Source: Tistlia consotensis USBA 355
Lineage (GTDB): Bacteria; Pseudomonadota; Alphaproteobacteria; Kiloniellales; DSM-21159
Assembly (NCBI RefSeq): GCF_900177295.1
Contig: NZ_FWZX01000001.1
Location: forward strand, 632,631 to 696,630
Reading direction: 5' to 3'
DNA length: 64,000 bases
Part shown: in pieces, positions 1 through 6,973 of the stretch
How the letters are laid out: each line of letters begins with the position of its first letter
How positions within the stretch are numbered: the stretch's first letter is position 1
Notes under the pieces: generated by a model
The model's database searches: none
Seen by the model: the letters and a program-made list of their open reading frames with translations, nothing else
Told to the model about the DNA's origin: nothing
Made by a program: the position numbers and the translations under genes

Positions 1-225
1 CACCCGGAACGGACCGGGGTAGTCCTGGGCCAGCAGGGTCGCCACCGCCTCGCCGACCACCTCGGCCTCGTTGCGCGCCGGCACGACCGCCACGACGGCC
101 GGCCAGGCGGCCGGTTCGACCGCGCGGCCGAGACGCTCGGAAAGGCGCCAGAAGCCGCCGCGCGCGGTCAGCAGCACACACCAGATCGCGAGGCTCAGCA
201 AGGCCAGCAGCAGGGCCCAGGACAT
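1..225 (-). CDS. hpnB: Hopanoid-biosynthesis-associated glycosyltransferase HpnB (N-terminal part)
   Basis: Only the first 75 codons are in the window; the gene runs off the left edge. The protein opens with a hydrophobic membrane segment (about residues 2-20) followed by an ARGGFWRLSE stretch. It then enters a GT-A glycosyltransferase core with the nucleotide-binding strand VVAVVPARNEAEVVG (about residues 43-57) and LLAQDYPGPF. That combination is typical of HpnB, a GT2-type transferase associated with hopanoid (bacterial sterol surrogate) biosynthesis at the inner membrane. The start is the ATG giving MSWALLL. No other hopanoid gene is visible, so the assignment rests on this N-terminus alone. 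A different membrane-anchored GT2 enzyme is the main alternative. Confidence 0.75.
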   Translation of the reverse strand, partial: MSWALLLALLSLAIWCVLLTARGGFWRLSERLGRAVEPAAWPAVVAVVPARNEAEVVGEAVATLLAQDYPGPFRV

Positions 226-332
226 CGGGGCTCCCAGTCCAGGATTCGGAAGGCCGGCAAGCCATAGCCGCTGCCGCTGCCGGTGCCAAGCGTGCAGAGC
301 GGCCCCGATGCCCGGGAGCCGCCCGGGTGGCG

Positions 333-941
333 TCAGGCCGGCGGCCGGCGGCCTTCGGAGCCGCCGCCGCCCGGGCCGCCGCCCGGGCCGCCGAGCGCGT
401 CGCGCAGCGCGTCGAGGCACCGGGCGAAGACGCGCGGATCGTCGAGCGCGCGCGCCAGCACGATGGCGCCCTGGATGCCGGCGACCGCGCCCTCGGCGAG
501 GCGCCGCGCCTCCGCGACCTCATGGCCCTCGCGCGTCAGGGCGGTGGCCAGCGCCTTGATCCAGCGCGAGAAGTAGCCGCGCACCGGCTCCGCGAAGCGG
601 TCGCGCGCGTCGCCGAGGGCGAAGGCGCCGACCAGGCAGACGCGCCGGCCCGAGCGGAAATAGGCCTCGACGCCGTCGAACATCGCCGCGATGCCGGCCG
701 CCGGCGGCTGGGCACTGCGCAGCGGCGCGAAGATCTCGCGCTCGAACCAGCCGTCGATCTCGGCCAGCACGGCCGCGGCCATCTCCTGCTTCCCGCCCGG
801 GAAGAAGTGATAGAGGCTGCCCTTGCCGAGCCCGGTCGCCTCGCCGATCAGCGTCAGGCTGGCGCCCTCGTAGCCGTGCTCTCGGAACACCTCGGCGAGC
901 GCCGGCAGGGTGTCGGAGCGCTCGGCGACCGTGCGCGCCAT
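333..941 (-). CDS. TetR/AcrR-family transcriptional regulator
   Basis: A 202-residue protein with a TetR-type DNA-binding domain at residues about 1-55. The helix-turn-helix and following helix are clear in LTLIGEATGLGKGSLYHFF, and the rest is an all-helical ligand/dimer domain. The C-terminus is a low-complexity Gly/Pro tail (about residues 185-202). It lies 3 nt downstream of the SnoaL-like gene on the same strand, so the two are probably one transcript. This suggests an autoregulated pair controlled by the tandem operator-like sites upstream of the first gene. The ligand cannot be predicted. Confidence 0.9.
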   Translation of the reverse strand: MARTVAERSDTLPALAEVFREHGYEGASLTLIGEATGLGKGSLYHFFPGGKQEMAAAVLAEIDGWFEREIFAPLRSAQPPAAGIAAMFDGVEAYFRSGRRVCLVGAFALGDARDRFAEPVRGYFSRWIKALATALTREGHEVAEARRLAEGAVAGIQGAIVLARALDDPRVFARCLDALRDALGGPGGGPGGGGSEGRRPPA

Positions 942-944
942 ACC

Positions 945-1412
945 CTAGAGACCGAGCTCCGTCAGGCCCGGATGGCCGGCCGGCCGGGGCCCGAGCGGCC
1001 AGTGGAACAGCCGCTCGGCTTCGGCCAGCGGCCGGTCGTTGATGCTGGCCTCGCGCCGGCGCATCAGGCCGGCCGCGTCGAATTCCCACAGCTCGTTGCC
1101 GTGGCTGCGGAACCACTGGCCGGAGTCGTCGTGCCACTCGTAGACGAAGCGCACGGCGATGCGGTCGTCGTGCTGCGCCCAGAGCTCCTTGATCAGGCGG
1201 TAGTCCAGCTCGCGCGCCCACTTGCGGGTCAGGAAGGCGACGATCGCCGGCCGGCCCGAGAAGAACTCGGCGCGGTTCCGCCAGCGGCTGTCCTCGCTGT
1301 AGGCGAGCGAGACGCGCTCCGGGTCGCGCGAGTTCCAGGCATCCTCCGCCAGGCGCGTCTTCTGGGCGGCGGTCTCGGGCGAATAGGGCGGCAGCGGCGG
1401 ACGGCTCGACAT
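945..1412 (-). CDS. DUF1348 / SnoaL-like (NTF2-fold) protein
   Basis: A 155-residue soluble protein of the DUF1348 family with the NTF2-like fold. Recognisable segments are [20 protein letters not shown] near residues 22-41, then WRNRAEFF, and [20 protein letters not shown] in the second half. Family members are uncharacterised; the fold usually makes a small-molecule pocket. The start is the ATG giving MSSRPPLPP, preceded by AGGAG in the upstream sequence. It is first in a two-gene unit with the TetR gene. The upstream region is AT-rich and holds two near-identical NemR-like half-palindromes. Confidence 0.85.
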   Translation of the reverse strand: MSSRPPLPPYSPETAAQKTRLAEDAWNSRDPERVSLAYSEDSRWRNRAEFFSGRPAIVAFLTRKWARELDYRLIKELWAQHDDRIAVRFVYEWHDDSGQWFRSHGNELWEFDAAGLMRRREASINDRPLAEAERLFHWPLGPRPAGHPGLTELGL

Positions 1413-1430
1413 GGCGGACTCCTGTGCGTC

Positions 1431-1464
1431 TGTACCGAATGGATAATATTTGACCGATTGGTAC
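1431..1464 (-). promoter_or_regulatory. Tandem TetR-type operator sites in an AT-rich promoter
   Basis: Two copies of ACCGAWTGG lie 10 nt apart: ACCGAATGG at 1434-1442 and ACCGATTGGT at 1453-1462. The second is a near palindrome of the ACC-N4-GGT type seen in NemR-like TetR operators. TGTACC at 1431 and GGTACA at 1460 also form an outer inverted repeat. The AT-rich element between the sites would contain the -10 of the 1412 gene. Binding by the adjacent TetR protein is inferred. Confidence 0.5.
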
Positions 1465-1525
1465 AACAAGGGCCGAAAGAGGTCAAGGGCGCCCGGTCGC
1501 CTCGGAGCGCTCGGCAGATCCGCGC

Positions 1526-3949
1526 CTAGTCGTCCGTCTCGGGGTCGGGCAGGTCCTGGGTGCGCCGGCGGGCGCGTGAGCGCCGCTTCGGGCGGTCGGA
1601 CAGGTCCTCGCCGTCGGCCTCGCCCTCCTCGTCGTCGACAGCCTCGGGCGCCAGCGGCGCGGCCTCGCGCACCAGGTGGAGCGGCGGCGCCGAACCGTCC
1701 TTGTCGACGCCGAAGTAGATGGTCTGGTGCGGGAAGGGGATCTCGATGCCCTTCTCGTCGAAGGCCTTCTTGATGCGCTTGTTGTAGGCGCGCTTGACCG
1801 ACCACTGCATCAGCGGCGTGGTCTTCAGGCGGACGCGCACGACGATCGCCGAATCGCCGAAGGAGTCGAGGCCGAGCACCTCCAGGTCGTCGACGATGAC
1901 GCCCTTGAACTCCTCGTCCTGGCGCAGCTCGGCAGCGACCTCCTTGAGCACGGCGATCACCTCGTCGACGTCCTCGCGGTAGGCGACGCCCATGTCGATC
2001 AGGGCGTAGGCGAAGCCGCGGCCGTAGTTGGTCACGGTGGTGACGTCGCTGAACGGGATGACGTGGACCCGGCCCTCGAGGTCGCGCAGGTGCGCAGTTC
2101 GGATCGAGATCTGCTCGACGACCCCCGAATGCCCGCCGATCTCCACCACGTCGCCGACCGCGATGGTGTTCTCCATCAGCATGAAGATGCCGGTGATGAC
2201 GTCCTTGACCAGGGTCTGGGCGCCGAAGCCGATGGCCAGCCCGACGACGCCGGCGCCGGCCAGCAGCGGCGCGATGTCGAGCCCGACCTCGGAGAGCACG
2301 ACCAGCACGACCAGCACGGCGAGCACGATCCTCAGCGCGTTCTGGAACAGCCCGAGCAGCGTCGTGGTGCGCGCGCTGCGCCCGCCCGGCTGGCCGCGCA
2401 GGTAGGATTCGATCAGCGAGGAGGTCAGCTCCCAGACGACGAAGCTGCCGGCGACGACCAGGACGATCTTGACGACCTGGCCGACGAAGGCCCGGCCGGG
2501 ATCGCTGACCAGCCAGGCGAAGGGCGAGGCGCCCCAGACCTCGAGCAGCAGCAGCAGCGCCAGCAGGCCGATGCCGCCGAACAGGATGGCGCGCAGCACC
2601 GGCAGGTAGCGGTTGGCCCGCTCCTGCAGCAGCGGGAAGCGCTGCCGGGTCTCCTCGTCGAGCCGGAAGCCGCGCTCGACGGCCTCGCCGAGCAGCTGCA
2701 TGGCGACGCGCGCGCCGGCGACGATCAGCAGGGTCAGGATCGTCGCCCGGGCCAGGAAGGAGAAGCCGCCCTGGATGTTCAGTACGAAGATGAACCAGCA
2801 GCCGGCGATGTAGATGATCGCCAGCACGTGCCAGATCTCGGACAGGCGGGCGCGCAGGTTGGCCAGGGCGCCGCGGCGCGGATGCTGGCCGCGCAGCCAG
2901 TGGGCGACCTCCTTGCGCTGCTGCAGCACGAACATGATCAGCATGGCGGCCATCAGCAGGGCCAGCAGGTTGACCAGCAGCCCCTGGGCCGAGGGCTCGA
3001 GGCCCAGGGTCAGCGCCATCTGGGTCGCCATGAAGCCGTAGATGCCGACGAACGAGAGCCGCCGCAGCCAGACGTAGAGATAGTGCGCCGTCTCGTCCTC
3101 GATCGGCAGCAGGCGCTGGTTGCGGTTCTGCGGCACCAGCAGGACCCGGCCGATCAGCCGCACCGCCCGGTCCATCACGTTGGCGTTGATGAAGGCCAGC
3201 GCCACGACGTCGGTCGAGCGCGTCGTGTCGGCCAGCGTCAGGATGCCGTAGGTCGTCGCCGCGAAGGCGAGGATCGGCACCAGGTCGAGCAGCAGCCGCA
3301 GCACCAGGTAGAGCAGCCGCAGGGCCCAGCTTTCGGCCGGCCTGTCGTCGAGGGTCCGGCGCGGCGCCGCGAGCAGGCGCCCGACCAGGAACTCGACCAG
3401 CAGGCCGCCGATGGCGATCGCCAGCAGCGTGACCGAGACCTCCAGGAAGCGCCGCTGCGCTTCCGGCCGCTCGAGCGACCGGACGCCGGCGGCCAGCTCG
3501 GCGGGCAGCTGACCCAGGGTGCGCGCGGCGTCGACCAGCTGCGCCGACAGACTGCTCATGCCGCCGACCACCGCCTCCAGCGCCTCGGCACCGAAGGTCC
3601 TGTGGTCCTGCTTGGCGGCCTCGGCCTGCTGCTGGTTGGCCTTCAGCAGGGCCTGCAGGTTGTCGATCAGCTGCTGGCGCGCCTGGGGGTCCTGCAGCGT
3701 GTCGATCAGTGTCCTGAGCTGCCGGTCGGCGAGTTCGGCCGGCGACTGGCCGCCCTGGTCCGCGGCCGCTCCGCCGTCGGAGGCCTGGCCACCGCCGCTT
3801 GCCGTCGCCGAGCCTGCCCCCGGGGCCGCCCCCGTGGCCGCCCCCGTGGCCGCCCCCGTGGCCGCCGGGGCGCCGGACAGCTGGGCCGAGGCCGGCCCGG
3901 CGGGAGCGAGGAGCAGGAGGCCGGCGAGCAGCAGCGGCAGAAATCGCAT
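1526..3949 (-). CDS. MscS-family mechanosensitive channel (YbiO-like, large)
   Basis: An 807-residue protein: signal peptide (residues 1-23, cleaved after ASA), an exported low-complexity and coiled-coil region to about 180, many transmembrane segments, then an MscS core. The pore-lining helix and beta domain are seen in [23 protein letters not shown] followed by [22 protein letters not shown] (about residues 565-620). The C-terminal tail is acidic/basic and disordered. Size and order resemble E. coli YbiO, a moderate-conductance channel that relieves hypo-osmotic stress in the inner membrane. The ATG at 3949 begins a good signal peptide, so longer upstream starts are unlikely. A 12-bp tandem repeat encodes the Ala/Thr/Gly stretch after the signal peptide. 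Confidence 0.88.
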   Translation of the reverse strand: MRFLPLLLAGLLLLAPAGPASAQLSGAPAATGAATGAATGAAPGAGSATASGGGQASDGGAAADQGGQSPAELADRQLRTLIDTLQDPQARQQLIDNLQALLKANQQQAEAAKQDHRTFGAEALEAVVGGMSSLSAQLVDAARTLGQLPAELAAGVRSLERPEAQRRFLEVSVTLLAIAIGGLLVEFLVGRLLAAPRRTLDDRPAESWALRLLYLVLRLLLDLVPILAFAATTYGILTLADTTRSTDVVALAFINANVMDRAVRLIGRVLLVPQNRNQRLLPIEDETAHYLYVWLRRLSFVGIYGFMATQMALTLGLEPSAQGLLVNLLALLMAAMLIMFVLQQRKEVAHWLRGQHPRRGALANLRARLSEIWHVLAIIYIAGCWFIFVLNIQGGFSFLARATILTLLIVAGARVAMQLLGEAVERGFRLDEETRQRFPLLQERANRYLPVLRAILFGGIGLLALLLLLEVWGASPFAWLVSDPGRAFVGQVVKIVLVVAGSFVVWELTSSLIESYLRGQPGGRSARTTTLLGLFQNALRIVLAVLVVLVVLSEVGLDIAPLLAGAGVVGLAIGFGAQTLVKDVITGIFMLMENTIAVGDVVEIGGHSGVVEQISIRTAHLRDLEGRVHVIPFSDVTTVTNYGRGFAYALIDMGVAYREDVDEVIAVLKEVAAELRQDEEFKGVIVDDLEVLGLDSFGDSAIVVRVRLKTTPLMQWSVKRAYNKRIKKAFDEKGIEIPFPHQTIYFGVDKDGSAPPLHLVREAAPLAPEAVDDEEGEADGEDLSDRPKRRSRARRRTQDLPDPETDD
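3824..3866. repeat. 12-bp tandem repeat inside the mscS-like gene
   Basis: The unit GGCCGCCCCCGT occurs three times perfectly (3824-3835, 3836-3847, 3848-3859) followed by a partial GGCCGCC. It keeps the reading frame and encodes a repeated Ala-Thr-Gly-Ala unit near residues 30-42 of the channel protein. In-frame 12-mers of this kind can expand or contract without disrupting the gene. Confidence 0.9.
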
Positions 3950-4154
3950 GACAGACCTGGGTGCGGTTGGTCCTGGAAGTCTCGGCGGGTCCGGAGCCCG
4001 AGCGGCGGGACCGCCGGGCGCGACGACCGGCAATCTAGCGGCCGGAGACCGGCATTCAAACCCCGACGCCCCGGCAATGGATCCAGCGGCGGCTCCAGCG
4101 GCGGCTTTGGCGGCGATCCGCACGCGGCCGGCCGGGGCGCGGCCGGAGGGCCGC

Positions 4155-5090
4155 TCAGGCAGGCGGCGGCAGCCGCTCCCAGCCATCGCCCTGATGGCCG
4201 AAGCCGAAGGCCTGCGGATGCAGGATCTCCGCCAGGATCTCCAGCGATTCGGCGAGGCGCGGACCGGGCCGGTTGAAGAAGCGGCTGCCGTCGCAGAGCG
4301 CGACCCGGCCGCGCGCGACGGCCTGCAGCTCGCTCCAGCCCGGCCGGGCGGCCAGCGTCGGCGCCTCGCGGCGGGTCTGCTCCAGGTCGAAGCCGCAGGG
4401 CATCAGCACGATGACCTCGGGATCGAGGGCGCGCAGCCGCTCCCAGTCCAGGTAGGTCGACTGGTGGCCGGCCTCGCCGGCCAGGTCCCGGCCGCCGGCC
4501 AGGGCGACCAGCTCCGGCATCCAGTTGCCGGCGCCCATCAGCGGGTCGAGCCACTCCAGGCAGACCACGCCGGGTCGCCAGCCCTGCTGCTCGGCGCGCT
4601 CGGAGATCGCCTCGATGCGGGCGACCAGGGCGCGCACCAGGCGCTCGCCGCGCTCGCCGGCGCCGAGCGCCTCGGCGACCCGGCGGATGTCGCTCCAGAC
4701 CTCGGCGAGGCCGGCGGGCCGGAGGCTGACGATGCGCGCGGCGACCTCGAGCGCCGCCGCGGCCTGCTCGACCTCGGCCAGCGACACGGCGCAGACCTCG
4801 CACTGGTCCTGGGTGACGATCAGGTCCGGCCGCAGGTCGGCGAGCCGCTCGAGATCGAGGTCGTAGAGCGCCGCGGCCTCCTGGAGCAGGCCGCGGACCG
4901 CGCCGTCGATCTCGGCCGAGCTCGCCTCGGGCTGCAGGCGCGAGCGCGTCACCGCCGGCAGGCTCCGGATCTCGGGCGGGAAATCGCATTCGTGGCTGCG
5001 CGCGACCAGCCGGTCGGCGAAGCCCAGGGCCGCGACGATCTCGGTCGCGCTCGGCACCAGCGTGGCGACCCGCCGCGGCCCGCTCACCAC
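4155..5090 (-). CDS. Cobalamin/iron-siderophore-type substrate-binding protein homologue (BtuF-like)
   Basis: About 311 residues of the BtuF/FepB (TroA-like) fold. It opens with RRVATLVPSATEIVAALGFADRLVARSHECDFP, the hallmark of putative cobalamin-binding proteins. Further on come DLRPDLIVTQDQCEVCAVS and a C-terminal HPQAFGF segment. There is no convincing signal peptide and no neighbouring ABC permease or ATPase. It therefore belongs to the cytoplasmic or orphan branch of the family, and a transport role is doubtful. The start is uncertain: GTG codons at 5090 or 5087 place the homologous core at the N-terminus, while an ATG at 5276 would add about 60 low-complexity residues. Confidence 0.75.
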   Translation of the reverse strand: MVSGPRRVATLVPSATEIVAALGFADRLVARSHECDFPPEIRSLPAVTRSRLQPEASSAEIDGAVRGLLQEAAALYDLDLERLADLRPDLIVTQDQCEVCAVSLAEVEQAAAALEVAARIVSLRPAGLAEVWSDIRRVAEALGAGERGERLVRALVARIEAISERAEQQGWRPGVVCLEWLDPLMGAGNWMPELVALAGGRDLAGEAGHQSTYLDWERLRALDPEVIVLMPCGFDLEQTRREAPTLAARPGWSELQAVARGRVALCDGSRFFNRPGPRLAESLEILAEILHPQAFGFGHQGDGWERLPPPA

Positions 5091-5391
5091 GGACCGCGCC
5101 CGCCCTGCGTCGCCCTGCGTCGGCTCCGACCGGCGGTTCCCGGCCGAGGCCGGGCGCCCTGCGCCGCCCGCTCCCCGAAGTCGCCTTCCATCGGCGAAGT
5201 CTAGCCGCTCGCCCGGCGCGCCGGCAGAGCCATTTTCCCGGCGCCCGCGCGATCGGGGAGTGACCGATGACCGCACGCGCCGGTCGTCCGGCGCGGCGCC
5301 CCCCGGGCCAGGCCGGATTGAAACAGATCAATGTGATGCGCGCCGGGGTGGCGTAAGCCTGGGTTCCGGGGGCAGCGGCGGGAGCCGGAGG
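5091..5391. other. Intergenic region between divergent genes, carrying an FNR-type site
   Basis: This region separates the BtuF-like gene (minus) from the operon beginning at 5392 (plus). It contains an FNR/ANR-type box at 5318-5331. A possible weak -10 (TAAGCC, about 5354-5359) lies at the spacing expected for an activator overlapping the -35. No other structured element was seen. If the BtuF-like gene starts at 5276, most of this stretch is coding. Confidence 0.5.
5318..5331 (+). promoter_or_regulatory. FNR/ANR/FixK-type binding site
   Basis: TTGAA-ACAG-ATCAA matches the consensus TTGAT-N4-ATCAA at nine of ten defined positions. It lies 61 nt before the first start codon of the treT-like/ppsA operon. 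The window encodes an FNR-type regulator (36156-36923) whose recognition helix carries the E..SR residues that read this site, so oxygen-responsive control of the operon is likely. The sequence match is direct; the regulatory role is inferred. Confidence 0.65.
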
Positions 5392-5643
5392 ATGGCACAA
5401 CCAGACAGGGCGGCGGGGCAGCGCGCCGCGGCCGCCCTCTACAGGCATCTGCGCCGCCTGGACATCTCTCACGCGGTCGCCTTCCGCGCCGCGGTCGAGC
5501 GCTGCGGCCAGTTCTGCCGAGGCCTGCCGAGGGCGCAGGTCGAGGCGGCCGCCTGGCAGGCCGTCCAGAGCCGGCTGCGCGAGGAGCGCAGGACGATCGC
5601 CGGGCCCGCGGCAGGGCCGCCCGAGCCGGCGGGGAGGGACTGA
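5392..5643 (+). CDS. Small conserved-looking protein of unknown function
   Basis: An 83-residue, Arg/Ala-rich helical protein (MAQPDRAAGQ start) with no recognised domain. Two cysteines (CGQFCRG, about residues 39-43) lie mid-protein. GGAGCCGGAGG upstream is a good ribosome-binding site. The gene ends 3 nt before the glycosyltransferase start codon, which supports translation as the first gene of the same operon behind the FNR-type box. No function is proposed. Confidence 0.55.
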   Translation: MAQPDRAAGQRAAAALYRHLRRLDISHAVAFRAAVERCGQFCRGLPRAQVEAAAWQAVQSRLREERRTIAGPAAGPPEPAGRD

Positions 5644-5646
5644 GCC

Positions 5647-6933
5647 ATGGACGCGGACGCAGCCCGGCAGGACGCCGCGCCCGGCGGGCGCGGCCTGCCG
5701 GCAGGGCAGGACTCGGCCTTCACGCTGACCTCGGTCGAGGACTACCTGCCGCTGATCGGCCCCGAGGCGGTCACCCGCATCCTCGCCAAGGCGGCGGCGC
5801 TGCGCGACCTGCACGTCGTCAACGTCAACTCGACCTACTACGGCGGCGGGGTCGCGGAGATCCTCTCGTCCCTGACCCTGCTGATGAACGGGGCCGGCAT
5901 CCACGCCGGCTGGCGCGTGCTCCAGGGCCGGCCGGACTTCTTCAGCATCACCAAGAAGATGCACAACGCCCTGCAGGGCGGCGAGATCAACCTCAGCGAC
6001 CTCAAGCGCGACATCTACGAGGAGGTCGTCTTCGAGAATGCCGCCCGGATGCACCTGGACCACGACCTGATCGTCGTCCACGACCCGCAGCCGCTGCCGC
6101 TGGTGCGGTTCTTCCGCAAGAAGGCGCCCTGGGTCTGGCGCTGCCACGTCGACCTGTCGGACCCGCACCCCGGGCTGTGGTCCTACCTCAGCGCCTTCAT
6201 CGAGCAGTACGACGCCGTCGTGCTGTCGCTGCCCGAGTACGCCCAGCCGATCGGACCGCCGCAACGCTTCGTCATGCCGGCGATCAATCCCTTCTCGACG
6301 ACCAACAAGGCGCTGTCTGAGGCGGAGATCGACGACCGGCTGCAGCACTACGACATCCCGACCGACCTGCCGCTGGTCGTCCAGGTCTCGCGCTTCGACC
6401 GCTGGAAGGACCCGCAGGGCGTGATCGACGCCTTCCGCCTGGCCCGGCGCGAGGTCGAGGCGACCCTGGTGCTGGTCGGCAACGTCGCCACCGACGATCC
6501 CGAGGGCCAGGAGATCTTCGAGTCGCTCTGCAGCTGCCGCGAGGAGCGCATCCGCATCCTGTCGGTCCAGGACTCCGCGCTGGTCAACGCCCTGCAGCGG
6601 CGCGCGGCGGTCGTGCTGCAGAAGTCGCTCCGCGAAGGCTTCGGCCTGACCGTGACCGAGGCCATGTGGAAGGGCACGCCGGTGATCGGCGGCCGGGTCG
6701 GCGGCATCCGCCACCAGATCGAGGACGGCGTGAACGGCTTCCTGGTCGAGAGCGTCGAGCAGGCGGCCGGGCGCATCGTCCAGCTGCTGCAGGACGCCGA
6801 GCTGCGGCACCGCCTGGGCCGCCGGGCGCGGCAGACGGTCCGGGACCGCTTCCTTATGACGCGGCTCATGGAGGACTGGCTGGACCTGATCGGCTCGTTC
6901 GAGCCCCATTTCCGACTCAGGGGACAGAACTGA
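5647..6933 (+). CDS. treT: GT4 glycosyltransferase, trehalose synthase (TreT)-like
   Basis: A 428-residue GT-B enzyme. The N-terminal domain begins with VVNVNSTYYGGGVAEILSSL, the substrate loop typical of TreT-type trehalose glycosyltransferring synthases. The C-terminal nucleotide-sugar domain shows VVQVSRFDRWKDPQGVI (about residues 242-258) and the E-x7-E region LREGFGLTVTEAMWKGTPVIGG. TreT uses an NDP-glucose and glucose to make trehalose reversibly in the cytoplasm. It is followed 40 nt later by PEP synthase, so the operon may link carbon storage or compatible solutes with gluconeogenesis. Substrate specificity cannot be proved from sequence; another GT4 donor/acceptor pair is possible. 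Confidence 0.8.
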   Translation: MDADAARQDAAPGGRGLPAGQDSAFTLTSVEDYLPLIGPEAVTRILAKAAALRDLHVVNVNSTYYGGGVAEILSSLTLLMNGAGIHAGWRVLQGRPDFFSITKKMHNALQGGEINLSDLKRDIYEEVVFENAARMHLDHDLIVVHDPQPLPLVRFFRKKAPWVWRCHVDLSDPHPGLWSYLSAFIEQYDAVVLSLPEYAQPIGPPQRFVMPAINPFSTTNKALSEAEIDDRLQHYDIPTDLPLVVQVSRFDRWKDPQGVIDAFRLARREVEATLVLVGNVATDDPEGQEIFESLCSCREERIRILSVQDSALVNALQRRAAVVLQKSLREGFGLTVTEAMWKGTPVIGGRVGGIRHQIEDGVNGFLVESVEQAAGRIVQLLQDAELRHRLGRRARQTVRDRFLMTRLMEDWLDLIGSFEPHFRLRGQN

Positions 6934-6973
6934 AGGCAACAGGGCGCCCGCCGGCGCCCGGGAGCGGGAGAAG

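Noticed and set aside
1676-4276. Very long open frames antisense to real genes, such as an 866-codon plus-strand frame opposite the mscS-like gene
   Set aside because: In DNA of about 70 percent GC, stop codons are rare in all frames. These frames are low-complexity (Gln/Arg/Asp-rich), lack ribosome-binding sites and show no family motifs.
5091-5391. Cobalamin riboswitch upstream of the BtuF-like gene
   Set aside because: No B12-box (GCCACTG-type) or expected paired elements were seen by eye.
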